From positions 1 to 64,000 of the forward strand of contig JAKSZP010009565.1 in the NCBI GenBank assembly GCA_022478985.1: 64,000 bases of DNA. Reading direction: 5' to 3'. This DNA comes from Massospora cicadina (lineage: Eukaryota > Entomophthoromycota > Entomophthoromycetes > Entomophthorales > Entomophthoraceae). Below the pieces are notes generated by a model. It had not been told where the DNA came from. It did no database searches and was given only the letters and a program-made list of their open reading frames with translations. Each line of letters starts with the position of its first letter. Within the stretch, counting starts at the first letter, position 1. Below are positions 22,936-34,227 of the stretch, piece after piece. A program made the translations under genes and the position numbers.

Positions 22936-23826
22936 TGTCAATAGAGTGTCTGTAACTCTCTCGTTCCCAGCAAGGTGATGTGGGATGCAAACCCACATTT
23001 CTGGGGAACTAGCCATTAAGAAAAAGGGAAAGAAAACACCTCAAATGGTGCCAGTGCAAAAAGTACCCCAGGCAAGGGTGTAGAGCGCAACATATAGTAC
23101 CAAGTAAGTGAGGAACATAACAGCTTGAGTGGACCCCAGAGGGGAGTCCATAATCAAGTGTAACTTGGCGTCAGGGGGCTTGGGTGCCTCGATCTGGAGG
23201 GGCCTGGGCAGCCCAAGGGAGCACCTGAGATTTTGGTAAATTGCAATAAAAGGTAGTGGCCCACATAGCTGGAGACCTCCCTGAAGAGGTCCGCCATCAA
23301 GTTAGCTCAAGGAACCATAAGTAAAACGGAAAAAATGGGTATTTTTATTTTTAAAAGTCAACCAACAAGGAATGTTAGTCACAAAAAAAATATTTAAAGT
23401 GGGCTGGGGAAATTCAGGTTCTGCAGAAGTGCACCCAAGCCTTGACGCTCCAATAAACAGACACTTCCATCCATTTTAGTAAAATACACCAAAAGTGCCT
23501 TCACTTGAGTAATCGATTGAAGCCATATTTTACCTGAACTTAAAATTTCATAACTTTAATGGGATTTGAACCTTGCTCTTTAATTAACCAAATAAAACCA
23601 TCTTTGTTTGTAATGAAAATCGTTCATTTCAGCGCCTGGGCCGAGACAAGAGGCTGGGCGTTTTGCACACCATTAGTATTAACCTGGGCATGCTTGGCTT
23701 GCACCCAGCGTTGATCTAAGGTGTGTTTCAGGTCAGGAAGAGCCTGAAGCTTCACCTTCTGGGCCTCCTGTCACCCAGCTTTATCTCTAGCATCAGTTCC
23801 CACTATCAAATCATCCAATAATGACA
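22936..23826 (-). repeat. Element B 3' LTR
   Basis: 891-bp repeat matching 28,864-29,753, at the 3' end in the element's orientation. Differences from its partner are mainly transitions, several at CG versus TG or CA, with few indels and transversions. Confidence 0.92.
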
Positions 23827-23845
23827 TTACCCTCTCCTCCTTCTT
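23827..23845 (-). other. Polypurine tract of element B
   Basis: The minus strand reads AAGAAGGAGGAGAGGGTAA directly before the 3' LTR, almost all purine. It gives the element's direction independently of the genes. Confidence 0.75.
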
Positions 23846-23947
23846 GGGCTCCACCCCCCTCCAGGGGCGTTTGCTAAGGAGAAGTTCTTATGTGCTGGTG
23901 GCAACTTCATAGCAGCAACAGCCAGCTTAGGCTGAGATCCTGCAGCC

Positions 23948-24591
23948 TCAGGGAAACAATTTAAATGATTCAATCAAGTCTTGGGCATGTACAAAATCCC
24001 ATGCTGGCACCCAACTATTCTCTGCTGCGTCAAACACCTTCCAGGATACCAGGTACTCAAGGCGTCGCTTAACCAGGTGGGAGGCTACTATTTCCTCCAC
24101 TTCCCATTCTGGCGCCCCATCCACAAGATAAGCCTTGGGAGTCACAGGTGGAGGGCCCTCAAACAATGTCAAATTGCTTTCATGAAAGATGGAGAAGATC
24201 CAAAACGCGGAGGGAAGATCCAACTGGCTTGAGGCATGACCCACCTTTCTAACTACACGGTAAGGACCAATCCTCTTTGGACCCAGCTTTTTGCATGGCT
24301 GCTTGATAGGGATGTTGCGAGCATCAAGAATCACGAGATCCCCTTCCTTGTATGCTGGACCCACTTGGCGCTTTCCATCAGCATTCTCCTTATAAACCAG
24401 CATAGCCGCCTCCAAACTTGTGGACACCCCCTGATGGACCTTCTTGAGAGTCTTAGCAAAGTCCAGCACCGCTTCCACTTTGGATCCAAAGCTGGGCTCC
24501 ATGTTAAAAGCAGGGTTAAAGCCATGGTTAGCAAAAAGGGTGAACAACTGGTTGATGAATGCAAAGTGTTGTTGTAGCTAAACTGGGCCAT
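23948..24591 (-). pseudogene. pol: Element B integrase C-terminus and chromodomain
   Basis: The open frame 24,547-23,948 (199 codons) carries YKEGDLVILDARNI, typical of the integrase SH3-like domain, then PKRIGPYRVV and, from about residue 148, the chromodomain EWEVEEIVASHLVKRRLEYL followed by VSWK and an ENSWVPAWD-like end. In chromoviruses this domain reads histone marks and directs integration to heterochromatin. The piece just upstream (AQFSYNNTLHSSTSCSPF, near 24,588-24,530) lies in another frame, so a shift near 24,545 separates them. The chromodomain itself is open to its natural-looking stop. Confidence 0.9.
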
Positions 24592-24645
24592 GGGAAGGTG
24601 AGGAACCCAATCTGAATGGTCTGCGGTGGTGTAAAAACGCAGAAA

Positions 24646-25113
24646 TTATTCCAAGCACTGGTTCACTCGCTCAGTCTGCCCATCTGATTGGGGGTGATAG
24701 GCAGTTGAATGGCAGGGGCGAATCTGAAGAGTTTTACACAACTCTTCCCAAAAGATGGAGGTGAACTGGGGTCCCCAGTCACTAATGATTTCTTGAGGAA
24801 CCCCATGAAGCGCAAATACATTGGCGACGAAGATCCTGGCCATTTCAGCAGCCGTTATGGTTGTTCTGCAAGGATTAAAGTGGGCGAACTTTGTAAAGTG
24901 GTCCACCACCACCATGATTGCATCATACCCATCTGAAACGGGTAACTCCACAATGAAATCCACTGATAGGGAAGTCCAGGGCCCTTCAGCCTTTTGGACT
25001 GGTACCAGCAACCCAGCTAAAGGTTGACAATAGGGTTTCATTTGATTGCAGATCAGGCACTCTTTACAGTACCGCTCTACCTGAACAGGCAAGCCCTTCC
25101 AATTGTAAGTGCG
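24646..25113 (-). pseudogene. pol: Element B integrase zinc-binding and catalytic core
   Basis: The open part is 25,092-24,646 (148 codons). CKECLICNQMK gives the two Cys of the HHCC domain; the first His side (VGHPGKAKTLELI) ends the preceding frame at 25,114 with a stop. The catalytic triad is visible as D in LSVDFIVELP, D in IISDWGPQFTS and E in DGQTERVNQ. A stop at 24,646 then ends the frame. The DDE residues are intact, although the protein is interrupted on both sides. Confidence 0.92.
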
Positions 25114-25764
25114 TCATATCAACTCCAAAGTCTTTGCTTTCCCAGGATGACCAACAGTGATTCCGTCATGATGGTCCTGGATGATCTCCAGGCGCAGTGG
25201 TCCAGCAGGAACCCATAGGCGCCCCTGAAACCACACCATCTCATCCTTCATATGATAACCCCTGGATAAGTCCTCCTGATTCAGGGCGCTCTTAGTGAGA
25301 ACAACAGCATATTCAGCTGATAACGGCTGAGAAAGAACTACCTTTCTAAACATTCTATATTCTGCTGCATTTTCCAGAGGCATGAGCGCTGGCGTATGTA
25401 CCCTGGACTTAGGAAGTTGAGATAGAATCATACTTGGTGGAATCATCAACCGGGCGTTGTGAATCTCTACCTCCTTTGGATTGGGAGCCAAAGCAGAGTT
25501 GTGGCTCAAAGCATCCTCCAAACCATTCTCCTTGCCCTTGGTGAACTCATAGGAAAATAAAAATAGGGCAAGGGTCTCATGCCAACGGGTCTGACGTGGT
25601 GTTAGAACATGTGGAGCATGGTAGTACAACAGGGCTTGGTGGTCTGTGTGTACCCAGAATGGTTGGGAGGAGCCATGTAAGTGGTGACGCCAATAAATCA
25701 GCGCCTCCACCACTGCTAATAACTCCTTGTCATATACGGCGTAATTTAACTCATGCAGAGACAC
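25114..25764 (-). pseudogene. pol: Element B RNase H, second part, to integrase N-terminus
   Basis: 216 open codons. LHELNYAVYDKELLAVVEAL holds the RNase H catalytic Glu, and WVHTDHQALLYY the third Asp. RQTRWHETLALFLFSYEF and GLEDALSHN form the usual C-terminal end. A connector then reaches IQDHHDGITVGHPG, the start of the integrase zinc-binding domain. The first RNase H Asp lies in the preceding frame, so a shift near 25,760 splits the domain. Confidence 0.9.
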
Positions 25765-26429
25765 ATTCCTTGAAAGTATCCCACTGGATGCTCAGACCCA
25801 TCTTCACCCACCTGTAACAGGGCAGCTGCAATGGCAAAGTTGGAAGCATCTGAGGACACAATGAACTCCTTGGCAGGGTCAACATGTCGAAGGATGGATG
25901 TGGATAACAAGTTGCACTTCACCGCTTGAAAAGCATCCTCCAAAGTGGGGGACCACTGAAGCACCTTGGCACCGCTGGCCTTATATAAGGGAGCTGCCAC
26001 CTCAGAGATTGGGTGTGAACTTCTTGAGGAACGTACACGTCCCCAAAAGCTCCTCAGTTCCTTGACAGAGGTGGGGATAGGCCACTCACGAATAGCCTTC
26101 TCCTTGTCTGGAGTTATCATATGGACCTGGTCAAAAACGACGTTGCCCAGAAAAGTAACTTGGGACTTGAAGAATTCGCATTTACTAATCTTGAGGGTAA
26201 GGCAAGTGGCCCTCAATCTCTCCACTACTTGTTGAAGGTGTACTGCATGTGACTCCTGATCAGGGGAAAACACCAGGATGTCATTTATGTAGGCAACCGC
26301 ACATACCCCCAAAAAGTCCCCCAACGCAGCATCAATGCGGCGTTGAAAGATGTCAGGGGCATTCTTAAGCCCAAAGGCATAACCCAGAACTGGAAAATCC
26401 CTTTTCTGGTATGGAATGCGGTTAACCAC
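25746..26429 (-). pseudogene. pol: Element B RT palm/thumb and start of RNase H; altered YxDD box
   Basis: 227 open codons. FGLKNAPDIFQRRIDAALGD is the RT motif before the active site. The YxDD box reads Y-I-N-D (AYINDILVFS), so the first Asp of the pair is Asn here, a G-to-A change that should abolish polymerisation. The thumb follows (KISKCEFFKSQVTFLGNVV), then SSDASNFAIAAALLQVGEDG with the first RNase H Asp. The frame is lost near 25,760. Confidence 0.92.
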
Positions 26430-26722
26430 TCCTGGACCTTCTTTATCCAGATTTGATTATATGCATTGAGGTATTCCAACTTGGAGAAAACTTTTGCCTT
26501 TTCCACATAGCGTGCAATCTGGGAATCTAAAGGGATGGGATGGAGGTTGGATACAATCACATTATTTAAATTTCCATAATTGACATATGGATGTAAAGTT
26601 CCATCAGCCTTCTCCACAAAAAGAAGTGGGGAGCAAACAGGGGAGGTACGCTGAAAGATGGCACCTTTGACCAACTGCTCCTTCACCCATACATCTAAAA
26701 CCTCTTCCTCCCGGACAGTCAA
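26285..26722 (-). pseudogene. pol: Element B RT fingers/palm
   Basis: 145 open codons from just after the protease segment. It contains VKGAIFQRTSPVCSPLLFVE and ADGTLHPYVNYGNLNNV, the gypsy RT entry motifs. Then comes KVFSKLEYLNAYNQIWI, where the family normally has an Asp (KLDL); here it is Glu, so the first catalytic carboxylate is also altered. The frame ends in out-of-frame sequence from about 26,380, where the next piece takes over. Confidence 0.88.
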
Positions 26723-27558
26723 TGGGTATATGGGGAAGAAATACGCACCAGATCCACAGTGAGTTTAAATTCACAATTAAACTCGGAATGTTCTGGTAGC
26801 GTAATAGTTGAAGTTGCATCAAAAGAAGATGCCAACTCCTCCAAACAGGAAGGTAAGGGAAGTCCCACAGTGGGCTTCAGCAGAGGGGCAAGATATGGAC
26901 TGGGAACATTGGGCCAATGAGGTAATTTTCCTTGGGCGTTATCCTCAGACAAAGGAACAATCAACTGGTGACCATTTGTCAAAAACAAGGATAAAGTGTT
27001 CTTTTTCAATTTAGTTCTGACGTCAAACTTCCGCCACCACTCAACACCCAAAATAATGGGGAACAAGAGGTTTCTGATAGCTTGAAACTGGTCAGACAAT
27101 AGATAAGAGCCTACCTGAAAATCTACTGACTCCATGACATTCAGTGTGGGGATACCTTGAGAAGCCCCACCTCTAACCATATCACCTGGTGAATAACTCA
27201 ACTCAAGGTAGTCAGCAAGGTTTTGGTCATTAAAATTCTTTGAGGCACCAGTATCCACCAAAATAGTTGTGCTGAATTTTCCATAAGAGGATGTAAGGGT
27301 AGCAGTCAACAAGAAGTATCCAGAATGGGATATATTCAACGCAGAAAACGCCATCAATTCACCAGAAAATTCTTCCTCTGGCTTGAACAAGCCATCAGGG
27401 TATGTTTTGGAATCATAGAAGGGGGAGGGATAATGGGTCACTCTTAATACTGAGGCCACATATCCCACCACACCCTCTGCAGGTGCATATACATCTTTAT
27501 ATTTGTGACGAAGTTCCTTTTCAACTTCCTGAGAACCCCTAATCATGGTAGGGGTCAA
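26719..27558 (-). pseudogene. pol: Element B protease and RT linker
   Basis: 279 open codons, the longest in the window. D-T-G-A at residues 102-105 (TTILVDTGASKNF) is the retropepsin active site, and FPIILGVEWW about 65 residues later is the second conserved motif. A Pro- and Leu-rich linker follows up to RT, which overlaps the next frame by four bases. The N-terminal 90 residues may be the Gag-Pol junction. ATG at 27,558 is the first in this open stretch and need not be a real start. Confidence 0.88.
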
Positions 27559-28863
27559 ACGAGGTTTCTCAGGAGTATCAGATATACCAAAATAGGGTCC
27601 TCATCCATACCATATGAGCAAATAAACGGTTCAGTTTGGGATAAATTGTTCACGTTATAAAACGCGTTTTCCAGCTCCAACGAACCCACACTCATACTAA
27701 GGATTTGGTGTGCATTGCTATCCAGGGCCATCACCCCCAAGCCCAGAGCTGATGCCTCAGCATGCACCTTGGAAACATGTTGGGGAGAAAAAATGATAAC
27801 GGAATCCTTTTTTTGTTAAATTGGGTTAAGACCCTCTGATGTTCCAGATTTCCGCTGAGATGGGGAGGAAATCAGTGGGAAGCATCTCACGATTTAAAAA
27901 AATATCACTAGTTGAGGACGCGATATTTATAGGGACAACCATGGGTAACATCATCATGGCGGAATCATCTGAAACCTTTACTTCATTCTTGGGGCTAGAC
28001 CCCTGTATAGTTCCAAATTTAGAAGAAGTAGAAGGATAAGAAGGATAAGATTCCCTCATTTCAAGAGGCGCTCATGACTTTTTGGCTTCCATATTTATAT
28101 TATTTGATCCAATGATGGCCTAATTACCTGGCCCCTTCTGATTAGGGCGGAGAAACTACCCCAAAGGGTTTTGACAAGATGATCAAAATTGGAAGGAGGC
28201 GACTGCCAAATTGGGGAGTTTTGCATCGATATGTCCAAGGTCAAATGGAGAAATGACATTTTAACCTTGTCAGTTAATGGCAAAGCCTGGGCTTTTTAGC
28301 AGAATTCATTCAAGTATACTTTTATCGGCTGACCCACTTGACACAGAAAAAAAAGAACTTGAAGAAGGAATGGAGGGATGCTTCATCAGGTCAATTCTGC
28401 TCCAAGACCTGTTCAAGCCTTCTTTTGCTCGCCACAAGAGCAGCTGTGTGCGGAGTACCACAAAAACCCAGTCACCCGCCTCAGGAGACAACTGGGACAA
28501 CAGATCCACTCCTCGCAAAAGCAGACGTGAACTAGACGAATTATTTTTCCCTAATGAGGGTTTTGGCTCAAGGGAAGCTAGGGACTGATGAATTTCTGAG
28601 TAAATCTTGGGAGAAAGGTGGGGAATCACAACATTAGGATCGCAAAAAGTCCAAGACCACCAGGTACAAGCAGGAAGGGTGGGCACTTCCCAATTGGTAG
28701 TTTCAAGAATAACGCTGAGATGCACCAATACAAAACCAAATGAGAAATCTGTGGTGAGCACCATTGTGACAGTGACAAATGGACAGCGCACCCAATTTAC
28801 TAATAATGAAAGTCCCACACGGATAATTCCTATGCACATATAATAAAAGGGTTGGTCAACTAA
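27559..28863 (-). pseudogene. gag: Element B gag region, broken
   Basis: Gag is expected between the 5' LTR and protease. The clearest part is the piece 28,283-28,095, where LPLTDKVKMSFLHLTLDI, then W and NFDHLVKTLWGSFS, fit the capsid pattern of chromovirus Gag (helix, leucine-tryptophan-rich stretch, F-x-x-F-x-x-x-F). Other open pieces are 28,059-27,826 and 27,767-27,555. The 212-codon frame 28,944-28,306 overlaps this region but begins inside the LTR, and its composition is not obviously Gag. I see no zinc knuckle. Several frame changes and stops are present. Confidence 0.6.
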
Positions 28864-29753
28864 TGTCAAGAGAGTGTCTGTAACTCTCTCGTTCCCAGCA
28901 GGGTGATGTGGGATGCAAACCCACATTGCTGGGAAACTAGCCATTAAGAAAAAGGGAAATAAAACACCTCAAATGGTGCCAGTGTAAAAGGTACCCCAGG
29001 CAAGGGTGTAGAGCGCAACATATAGTACCAGGTAAGTGAGGAACATAACAGCTTGAGTGGACCCCAGAGGGGAGTCCATAATCAAGCGTAACTTGGCGTC
29101 AGGGGGCTTGGGTGCCTTGATCTGGAGGGGGCCTGGGCAGCCCAAGGGAGCACCTGGGATTTTGGTAAATTGCAATAAAAGGTAGTGGCCCACATAGCTG
29201 GAGACCTCCCTGAAGAGGTCCGCCATCAAGTTAGCCCAAGGAACTATAAGTAAAACGGAAAAAATGGGTATTTTTATTTAAGAAAGTCAACCAACGAGGA
29301 ATGTTGGTTGCAAAAAACATATTTAAAATGGGCTGGGGATTTTCAGGTTCTGCAGAAGTGCGCCCAAGCCTTGACGCTCCAATAAACAGACACTTCCATC
29401 CATTTTAGTAAAATACACCAAAAGTGCCTTCACTTGAGTAATCGATTGAAGCCATATTTTACCTGAACTTAAAATTTTATAACTTTAATGGGATTTGAAC
29501 CTTGCTCTTTAATTAACCAAATCAAACCATCTTTGTTTGTATTGAAATCGTTCATTTCAGTGCCTGGGCCGAGATAAGAGGCTGGGCGTTTTGCACCCCA
29601 TTAGTATTAACCTGGGCATGCTTGGCTTGCACCCAGCGTTAATAAAGGTGTGTTTCAGTTCAGGAAGAGCCTGAAGTTTCACCTTCTGGGCCTCCTGTCG
29701 CCCAGCCTTATCTCTAGTATCATTTCCCACTATCAAGTCATCCAACCATGACA
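28864..29753 (-). repeat. Element B 5' LTR
   Basis: 890-bp partner of 22,936-23,826, 5' in the element's orientation. No canonical TGG primer-binding site is obvious next to it (minus strand reads TTAGTTGACCAACCC), so the site may have decayed or the priming may differ. Confidence 0.92.
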
Positions 29754-29758
29754 CTGAT

Positions 29759-30243
29759 TGATAATTCCCCTGAGGTAGCTTAGATATGTTTTCAAGTCCA
29801 ACCTTTCTTGTTGGTTGTTTTTCTCTTTAATAGACCCTTCATTAGTTTTACATTTTTCTTATGTTAACTTAGACAAACCTGTGCATAGACCTCTTCAAGG
29901 AGGTCTCACACAACATTAGCCTGTTGTTTGTGCTAACTTCACCCTCTCATCTGGCGCACAGCTAGTCCTCTTGGGTCCCCTCCAGACTAAAGCAACCTTA
30001 CATTCTGCACAGAACACCACTTGAATATGGACTCCTCTTTTGGGGTCCATCCAAGTCTGGCTCTTTGTATGATTCCTATTATTCTACTCCACGCTTAACA
30101 CCCTCACCTTATATTATTTTAGCTCAAGCACCTTCTGCGGGGCTATCTTTCCTTTAATACTTATTATTAGTTCACTTGCGTTGGTCCTGTGCTCCGTGCA
30201 CCACCATGCTAATAACTGGAGAATTAAAGACACTCTTCTGACA
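29759..30243 (+). repeat. Old LTR of the B family, right part
   Basis: Continuation of 22,528-22,935 beyond element B. Shared blocks with the B LTR (minus strand) include CTTGTTGGTTG, GACCTCTTCAAGGAGGTCTC, ATGGACTCCTCTTTTGGGGT and the end AGACACTCTTCTGACA. The two halves total 893 bp after removal of the 5-bp duplication, matching the 890-bp LTRs of B. Confidence 0.82.
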
Positions 30244-33000
30244 ACTACCATGTAGGGCGCAAGTTGATATTATACACAAACACTTAATTAAATTTCTTGG
30301 CATGGGGACTCCTACTTGCTAGTTTAAAAAATCTTAAGAACCCATTCCTTTATAGTAGAGGAATAACTAGTCTAATGGATTTACCTCAGATATATATGAT
30401 CTATCAGTTATTGTGTGTCAAACCCATAAATTTTGGTGCAAAGTCTACCTGATGGAAACAATTATGGGGTTTTCTCAGATAGAATAACACCTAGGCTACT
30501 TGCACATCTAAGATTAAATAGGTCAAGGTGCAATGGACGACCACCCAAGTCACCTTCTGTCATCTGGCAGGTATTATAATGAGCTCTCAGATGCCAAAGA
30601 CCTAAACACAGAATTTTGTGTGCCAAGGTTTGTAAAATTTGTGTTCAGTTGGTTTTGGACAACCACTCGGTTGATCCTGGGCCTCTAGCCACACTTCCAC
30701 ATCAGGAAGGTCACCAGACCACACCTCTTTCTTAGCCTAGTGGTCTCAGGTCAACATGCACCAATGGCAACTCAGATAAAGACAAAATTTTAAACCCACA
30801 AGGTGCTCCTAGTACCCACCCACTCCCACACAACCTGAACCCAAAGTAAGTAAACTTATTTGTTATTGATCTTTCTCAAACTGTTTCAAACAAGTTCATC
30901 TCAATTGTTACATGTCAACTTGGATTCATATTTTCCAAATCTGAGTTGAATCACTTTAAAAAACTTTTGGCACAGTTATTTTGGGCGCTGGGTTGTGCCT
31001 CACCCAAGTTGTAGATTTTGCTTGTACAATCCTAATCAATGATTCAGGTGAGGCCCCTGAGGGGCAGCCTTTATAAGGTGCACCTGCCAATTCTGAAGCC
31101 CACTTTGGAATTTTACCCCTCACTTTACCTTCCTGAGAGCATTTTCAGTGGCTCCCCAGATGAGCTCAGATCAGCGGACTTTTTATATTATAAATAAAAA
31201 TAAAGGTTGTTTTGGGGTTAGCATACCTTGCTTACCTGTTGGTCTTTTTCAGGTGTCCAGTTTTGAGGAGCCTTTGTGCAGTTGGTTAGACCAACCCCAA
31301 GGACTTTGCATAACCAACTAGTAGTAGACAATGTTTGGCACTGTCAGTGCTGTGAGAACCTCTCCTACTCAGTTAGGCTGCTTCAATTGCTTGTCAGCGC
31401 ACCAAAGAATCATTTTAGTATATGGCAGTCAGAAACTGGGACTTTCCGTCTGTTACACAGACAATTTGTAAACACATAGGATTGATTTTTAATACATAAA
31501 ATGATAGACTTTATTATGAGTAGCCACGAAGCGCGACCTCAGCCTGAAATAGTAGCTTAGAAAGTGTTAATATATAAATTTGCTCAGTAACCTTAACTCA
31601 TCCCTAAGATCCCAGTAACTCGATGCTTGTGATCAGGATACTTGATTTATGAACAAATTTGCAAGAAAATGTTAAGTTTTAATCCCTTAATACCAACTCA
31701 ATTATAAATATTGTTAAACATCTGGATTGTGACTATCAACAAATTCGATTTCCTAATTCTTAACTTAGTAAAATACTGCAATCACACAACCACTACAGCT
31801 AGGAAATTACATAAGACTTACAAAACCCTATAACGCTAGACAGAAAAATTAAAATAAGGCTGTAAATTTGACCAAAGGGAAAAACATATATCATTAGAGT
31901 TCATCCCATTTGTTCTAAACCTCCCCTCATTTTCCCATTCCATTTTTTATGGTGTATATCTTCTCAAAATTTCCCTACCTTATTTAAATTTATTAATTAT
32001 AATAGTATTTCTCTGTAATTAATATTATACTCCTGACCTCATAATAATTCCTCTAGAAGCAGATGCTCAAAAAATTTTGCACAAGGCGCATTTCTTCTAA
32101 TAGAATTAAAATGATGAGACTTGCCCCTTAGTATAAAATATTTTATAACATTAGAATTTAATAGAGCCTATATATAGTTTGTGAGCTTTATTATGGTATT
32201 ATTTAATTAATAAAAAAGTATATATATTGTGACTATTATATTATATGATAAATAATAAACTTAAGCAAAAAAGATAGCACTTTTAATTTAGATATGTCTT
32301 TATTGAGAATATAATCATAGACAAAAATTATCCATTATGTGAAAAAACTTAGTACTCATTCTACTTCTTATAATTTCATTAAATCTAATAGATAAAATAT
32401 AATGTTAGATCAAGCCATAAAACAGATTATTTATAGCAAGTGTTACTGTATAGATAAGTATAATTTAATTACTATCTATAAATGAGATCTTCTTTATCTA
32501 TAGCCATGCGTTAAAAAGTGTAAATAAGCTTTGTAAGCTATATAATTTTTTTATATACAATTTAAGCAAGTGATACTACTTTTACTACCTTCAGTATAAG
32601 CTATGCATGACAATAACGCGATATTATCTCTATTTAAAAGCCTAGAGAAAAGTTATTATTAGGATATGCTATTTTAATATTAAATGGCTATTATAGGGTA
32701 ACAAATAATTTCATAAAGCAATTCATTTAGTCTGATAAAAAGTACAGATAAGCTTTATCACTAATACCAAACATTAATTTTCAAAGTACTTAAATTATGG
32801 TGCAAATAAAAATATATATTATTTGATTTTTTTCTCAGAAATAAAATTTAAGTTCATTTTACAAATTTTTACTGGACGCCTATCCTTATAAATTAAGATT
32901 GAAGCGTAAATATTCTAAGGACCATAATCTCCCTTTTGCTTTGATCACTTAGATTGATAGAATCAAATTTGTAAGCAAGTTCAATTAAAACTAACAACTG
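30244..33000. other. No gene recognised; possible LTR-like patch at about 30.6-31.5 kb
   Basis: The C+G-richer patch 30,600-31,480 has a TATA-like TTTATAAGG at about 31,068 and an AATAAA-like stretch at about 31,190, which suits a decayed LTR or a repeat's transcription unit, but I found no partner copy here. Its 67-codon frame (31,276-31,479) resembles nothing I know. From 31,500 to 33,000 the sequence is A+T-rich with no feature. Confidence 0.4.
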
Positions 33001-33900
33001 TTGCCATTGCTCTGACTCAAGTTTTATATGACATTGTAACAAACAAGTTTCCCAAAACCTTTCATGTCATTTCAACATAGTTCCCTTACACCAGAGGAGA
33101 GCTGACTCAATCAAATAGTGGAATAGGTAAATGTCAAGGTGTTAGACATCAGATTTGGATTGATTAAATTTCGCCTAATGTAAGATTGTGGTGGTGACTC
33201 AAATATAACCAATCTGGGATGAGCTTCATCAGTGGCAAATATTTCATTCACCCTCTAGCCACCTGTTTGGGCCCAAGAAATATGCGCTTACTGGCGTTAC
33301 ATTATTACAGGAATTTCCATTAGGGATCAGTAATCAGGTTGTGGTGCAAGGAGGTTTGCAGGCTTAAATCAACCTTAAGGTGACCTCTCTCGTTCTGAGG
33401 TCAGGGTTTGCAGCTTATGGCGCATTATTGGCATCAGCTTCTTGTCCACACAATTATGTATGGATTGGTGGCCAAACTGGGTTATAAACTGAACCATCCA
33501 AATAATTCATAATCAAGAAGATGTAAGCAAATTAGTATTTTTCTCATATAATGACCTATCTAGCAAAAGACTCCTCATATGATGGGATTGCATAATGGGA
33601 AGATTAGAAACAATATAGACAATTCAAAATTGGAAGTATTCAAGTAAGAACTGCTTGAATATAAACCAAACCAAAGAGTCAAAATTATGGTTATAATTTT
33701 GACGTTGAAGCCTAAACAATTTCCATCTCTTTCTGGTGATATTGAGACTTAATTGCCATAATCTTGTATTGATAAGTTATAAAATCCCGCGTTTAGTCAA
33801 TTTAACTGATGGAATGCAACAACTATTCCTAATATCTTAAAATTTATAATCAATGAACAAAAGGCATTTTGTTGCATTACCTTTTACTAAGGAATGCCCC
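33000..33900. repeat. Mosaic LTR-like repeat, copy X (modules a and c)
   Basis: Module a (about 33,040-33,440) aligns with 34,228-34,620, for example CAGAGGAGA, AATGTCAAGGTGT, TTTCGCCTAATG and AGTAATCAGGT. Module c (about 33,440-33,900) aligns with 38,496-38,910, for example TAAACTGAACCA, CCAAACCAAAGAG and TTATAAAAT. Module b, present in the other two copies, is absent. These are probably deleted remains of one LTR family. Confidence 0.6.
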
Positions 33901-34227
33901 TCAGGCTTTCATGAGCTTAGAAAATGTTAAAAAATTGCCTGGTGGGCGACCTTTCTTGTAATGGGAGGTAGGGGTTACTGATAAGAAGTCCTGGGTCATG
34001 GGAAGCGTTGACGCTCCCCTTGGAGGTCCACTAGTGAAGTTCAGGAGGCCTCAACTGCCAGAGGTCCAATTGGCACCCCCAACCTCCTCCCCTCCACCAT
34101 TTCAGGCCAATAAACCTGATGGTGAAGTCAATAGGGCTAGATTTGCTTAGGACAGTAAATATCCCTCTATCTTACGAGCTGGCAGGAACCACAGCTCATC
34201 AATAAAAATTGAAGTTAAAATAATTTA
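33901..34227 (+). pseudogene. Short coding-like remnant between LTR-like repeats
   Basis: A C+G-richer stretch with a plus-strand coding look (a Pro-rich run, about 34,070-34,100, then a KPDGEVNRA-like segment near 34,112-34,137). It is interrupted by stops. Position between LTR-like modules suggests a Gag or leader remnant, but no motif proves it. Confidence 0.3.

Larger units (their letters stand above)
22936..29753 (-). mobile_element. Element B: chromovirus-type Ty3/gypsy retrotransposon, decayed
   Basis: A 6.8-kb element read on the minus strand, with 890-bp LTRs starting TGTCAT and ending TTGACA in its own orientation. It has an exact 5-bp target duplication CTGAT (22,931-22,935 and 29,754-29,758). 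Internal order on the minus strand is Gag, protease, RT, RNase H, integrase and a C-terminal chromodomain. Frameshifts and stops break each gene, though open pieces are long (up to 279 codons) and LTR identity is high. It is inserted in an older LTR of its own family. Confidence 0.95.

Noticed and set aside
28277..28588. Plus-strand open frame of 103 codons in element B
   Set aside because: Antisense to the element and overlapping its gag region; no motif.
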